From Acidimicrobiia bacterium (GTDB lineage: Bacteria > Actinomycetota > Acidimicrobiia > Acidimicrobiales > AC-14), in contig JAHFUR010000015.1 of assembly GCA_023264995.1 (NCBI GenBank), positions 32,938 through 96,937 on the forward strand: a stretch of 64,000 nt of DNA, written 5' to 3'. Within the stretch, counting starts at the first letter, position 1, and every line of letters starts with the position of its first letter. Positions 62,936-64,000 of the stretch are shown piece by piece. The notes under the pieces were generated by a model. The model worked only from the letters and a program-made list of their open reading frames with translations, made no database searches and was not told the origin of the DNA. The translations under genes and the position numbers were made by a program.

Positions 62936-64000
62936 TTGCGAAAGCTCCACCTCGTCGGGTTGACGACCAACCGCGACGGACTGATCTTCACCGCCCGAAA
63001 GGGTTCGAAGTCCGGTGGCTTCATCGTGCCTTTGGACGCCAAGGTGCTGGCCGCCGTGGCCGATGCGAGCGGGCCGGCCAACGGGGCCCAGCCCGAGCGC
63101 GTCGCCGAGGCCGCCGAGGCCGATGCCACACCTAAGCGGCTCCGCAGCGAGAGCGCCCTCACGCCCCGTGAGATGCAGGCCCGCCTGCGAGCCGGCCGGT
63201 CGATCGAGGAGGTGGCGGCCGAGGCGGGCGTCGACACCGAGTGGGTGGCCCGCTTCGCTGTCCCCATCCTGGCTGAGCAGGCGCAGGTGGTGGAGCTGGC
63301 CCGCGCCCTGGTGTACGCCAAGCCGAGGCTGGGGGAGTCCACCCAGCCCCTGGGGCCGTCGGTCCTCCAGAACCTCACCGACCGCGGCGTGTTCCTGCCC
63401 GACGACGTGGCCCACGCGGCGTGGAGCGCGTTCCAGCTCCACGACTCGGTGTGGATGGTCCGCTTCCGCTACCGGGCACGCGGGCGGGACCAGGAGGCGC
63501 AGTGGGAGATCGACGTGCCGACCGGGCGCCTCCGGGCCCGCAACCGCCACGCGTCGGACCTGGGCTACGTCGACCCTGACCGGTGGCGGACGGGGGCCAC
63601 TCCCGCCGACTTCCCCCCGGACGACGATGATGCCGCCCCACCCGCACCCAAGCGGCCGGCCCGGAAGGCGGCGAAACCCCAACCCATGGCCAAGGCGGTG
63701 GCCACCGCCCGCCGGCGGACCGCAGCCCCGGTGCCGGTCACGCGGGCGCGGCCGGCGAAGGTGGCGCCGGCAAAGGCGGTCAAGGCCAGCAAGGTGACCA
63801 AGGCGCCGGCGCCGGCCAAAGCCGCCGGGCGCATCGCGAAGGCCGCGGCCGGGCCTTCCCCCCGGACCGCGTCGGCCAAGTCGGCAGCCACCCGCCGGCC
63901 GGCCAAGGCGGTGCCGGCGCCCGACGCCGGGCCAATGGCGGGCACCGGCGGCGTTCGCATGGCCGTGGCCCGGGTGTCCACCGCCCGGGTGGCGGCCAGC
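62936..64000 (+). CDS. sepH: SepH-like (DUF3071) division protein, 3' end cut by the window
   Basis: At least 355 codons; it runs off the window. The N-terminus RKLHLVGLTTNRDGLIFTAR and the helix-turn-helix-like segment SALTPREMQARLRAGRSIEEVAAEAGVDTEWVARF, then FAVPILAEQAQVVELARAL, match SepH, which stimulates FtsZ assembly in actinobacteria. From about residue 240 the protein is a Pro/Ala/Lys/Arg-rich disordered tail. Start TTG at 62936 with AGGAG 8 nt upstream; the ATG at 62932 is out of frame. Confidence 0.82.
   Translation, partial: MRKLHLVGLTTNRDGLIFTARKGSKSGGFIVPLDAKVLAAVADASGPANGAQPERVAEAAEADATPKRLRSESALTPREMQARLRAGRSIEEVAAEAGVDTEWVARFAVPILAEQAQVVELARALVYAKPRLGESTQPLGPSVLQNLTDRGVFLPDDVAHAAWSAFQLHDSVWMVRFRYRARGRDQEAQWEIDVPTGRLRARNRHASDLGYVDPDRWRTGATPADFPPDDDDAAPPAPKRPARKAAKPQPMAKAVATARRRTAAPVPVTRARPAKVAPAKAVKASKVTKAPAPAKAAGRIAKAAAGPSPRTASAKSAATRRPAKAVPAPDAGPMAGTGGVRMAVARVSTARVAAS

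Overview
The window is high-GC DNA (about 70% G+C by eye), densely packed, with frequent GTG/TTG starts and 1-4 nt start/stop overlaps. The gene set is actinobacterial: a WhiB7-like regulator, a SepH-like division protein, a histone-H1-tailed HU, a LexA-controlled imuA-imuB-dnaE2 mutasome, and an Rv2578c-type radical SAM gene behind a GAACnnnnGTTC box. Archaeal-flavoured modules are also present: NurA-HerA-Mre11-Rad50 and a TIGR00300 ornithine cyclodeaminase. I infer a free-living actinobacterium outside the well-studied genera, possibly Acidimicrobiia; this is an inference from gene content, not a phylogenetic result.

Layout. 1-8121: a urea uptake and hydrolysis locus, urtA(partial)BCDE then ureABCFGD, with no ureE. 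8129-15743: a small membrane protein, an RsbW-like kinase and a PAS/GAF/PP2C phosphatase (partner-switching signalling), a DUF2207 membrane protein, a DUF480 regulator, a luciferase-like oxidoreductase and a small conserved protein. 15770-16454: a WhiB7-like gene with a candidate AT-rich/-35 promoter, an upstream ORF and a perfect 13-bp terminator hairpin just before the gene. 16444-19589: a DUF4153-type membrane protein with a two-component pair. 19663-27249: a VOC protein, DUF2461, an SOS-boxed radical SAM protein, a dienelactone hydrolase, a phospholipase D, a cupredoxin, a multicopper oxidase and an unknown protein.

27329-33336: a four-gene DNA-end-processing operon, nurA-herA-mre11(sbcD)-rad50(sbcC). 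33396-38851: a HAD phosphatase, a duplicated hairpin element, a lipoprotein, HU, and a coupled operon of metallophosphoesterase, monooxygenase-like protein, CofC (F420 synthesis) and a PIG-L deacetylase, followed by gpsA. 38951-41900: MoxR, DUF58 and VWA genes, ending at a 54-bp perfect palindrome. 41968-49757: a CASTOR/POLLUX-like channel, an RpiB-like protein, RNase HII, small proteins, an arginine dihydrolase-like plus ornithine cyclodeaminase-like pair, an AI-2E family permease, a NifU-N-like protein and a Uma2 nuclease.

49877-58553: the SOS mutasome. imuA-imuB and dnaE2 each have a perfect LexA-type box but are separated by a sialidase-like lipoprotein and two lower-GC secreted proteins that look acquired. 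58558-64000: a FitA/VapC toxin-antitoxin pair, a 5'-nucleotidase lipoprotein, a second RsbW-like kinase, GNAT and SDR genes, a Cys-rich mini-protein and the 5' part of a SepH-like gene.

The most interesting parts are the whiB7-type attenuation leader, the archaeal-style end-resection operon, the two-gene version of a cyanobacterial-type arginine-to-proline route, and the interrupted mutasome. No rRNA, tRNA, CRISPR array or insertion sequence was recognised.
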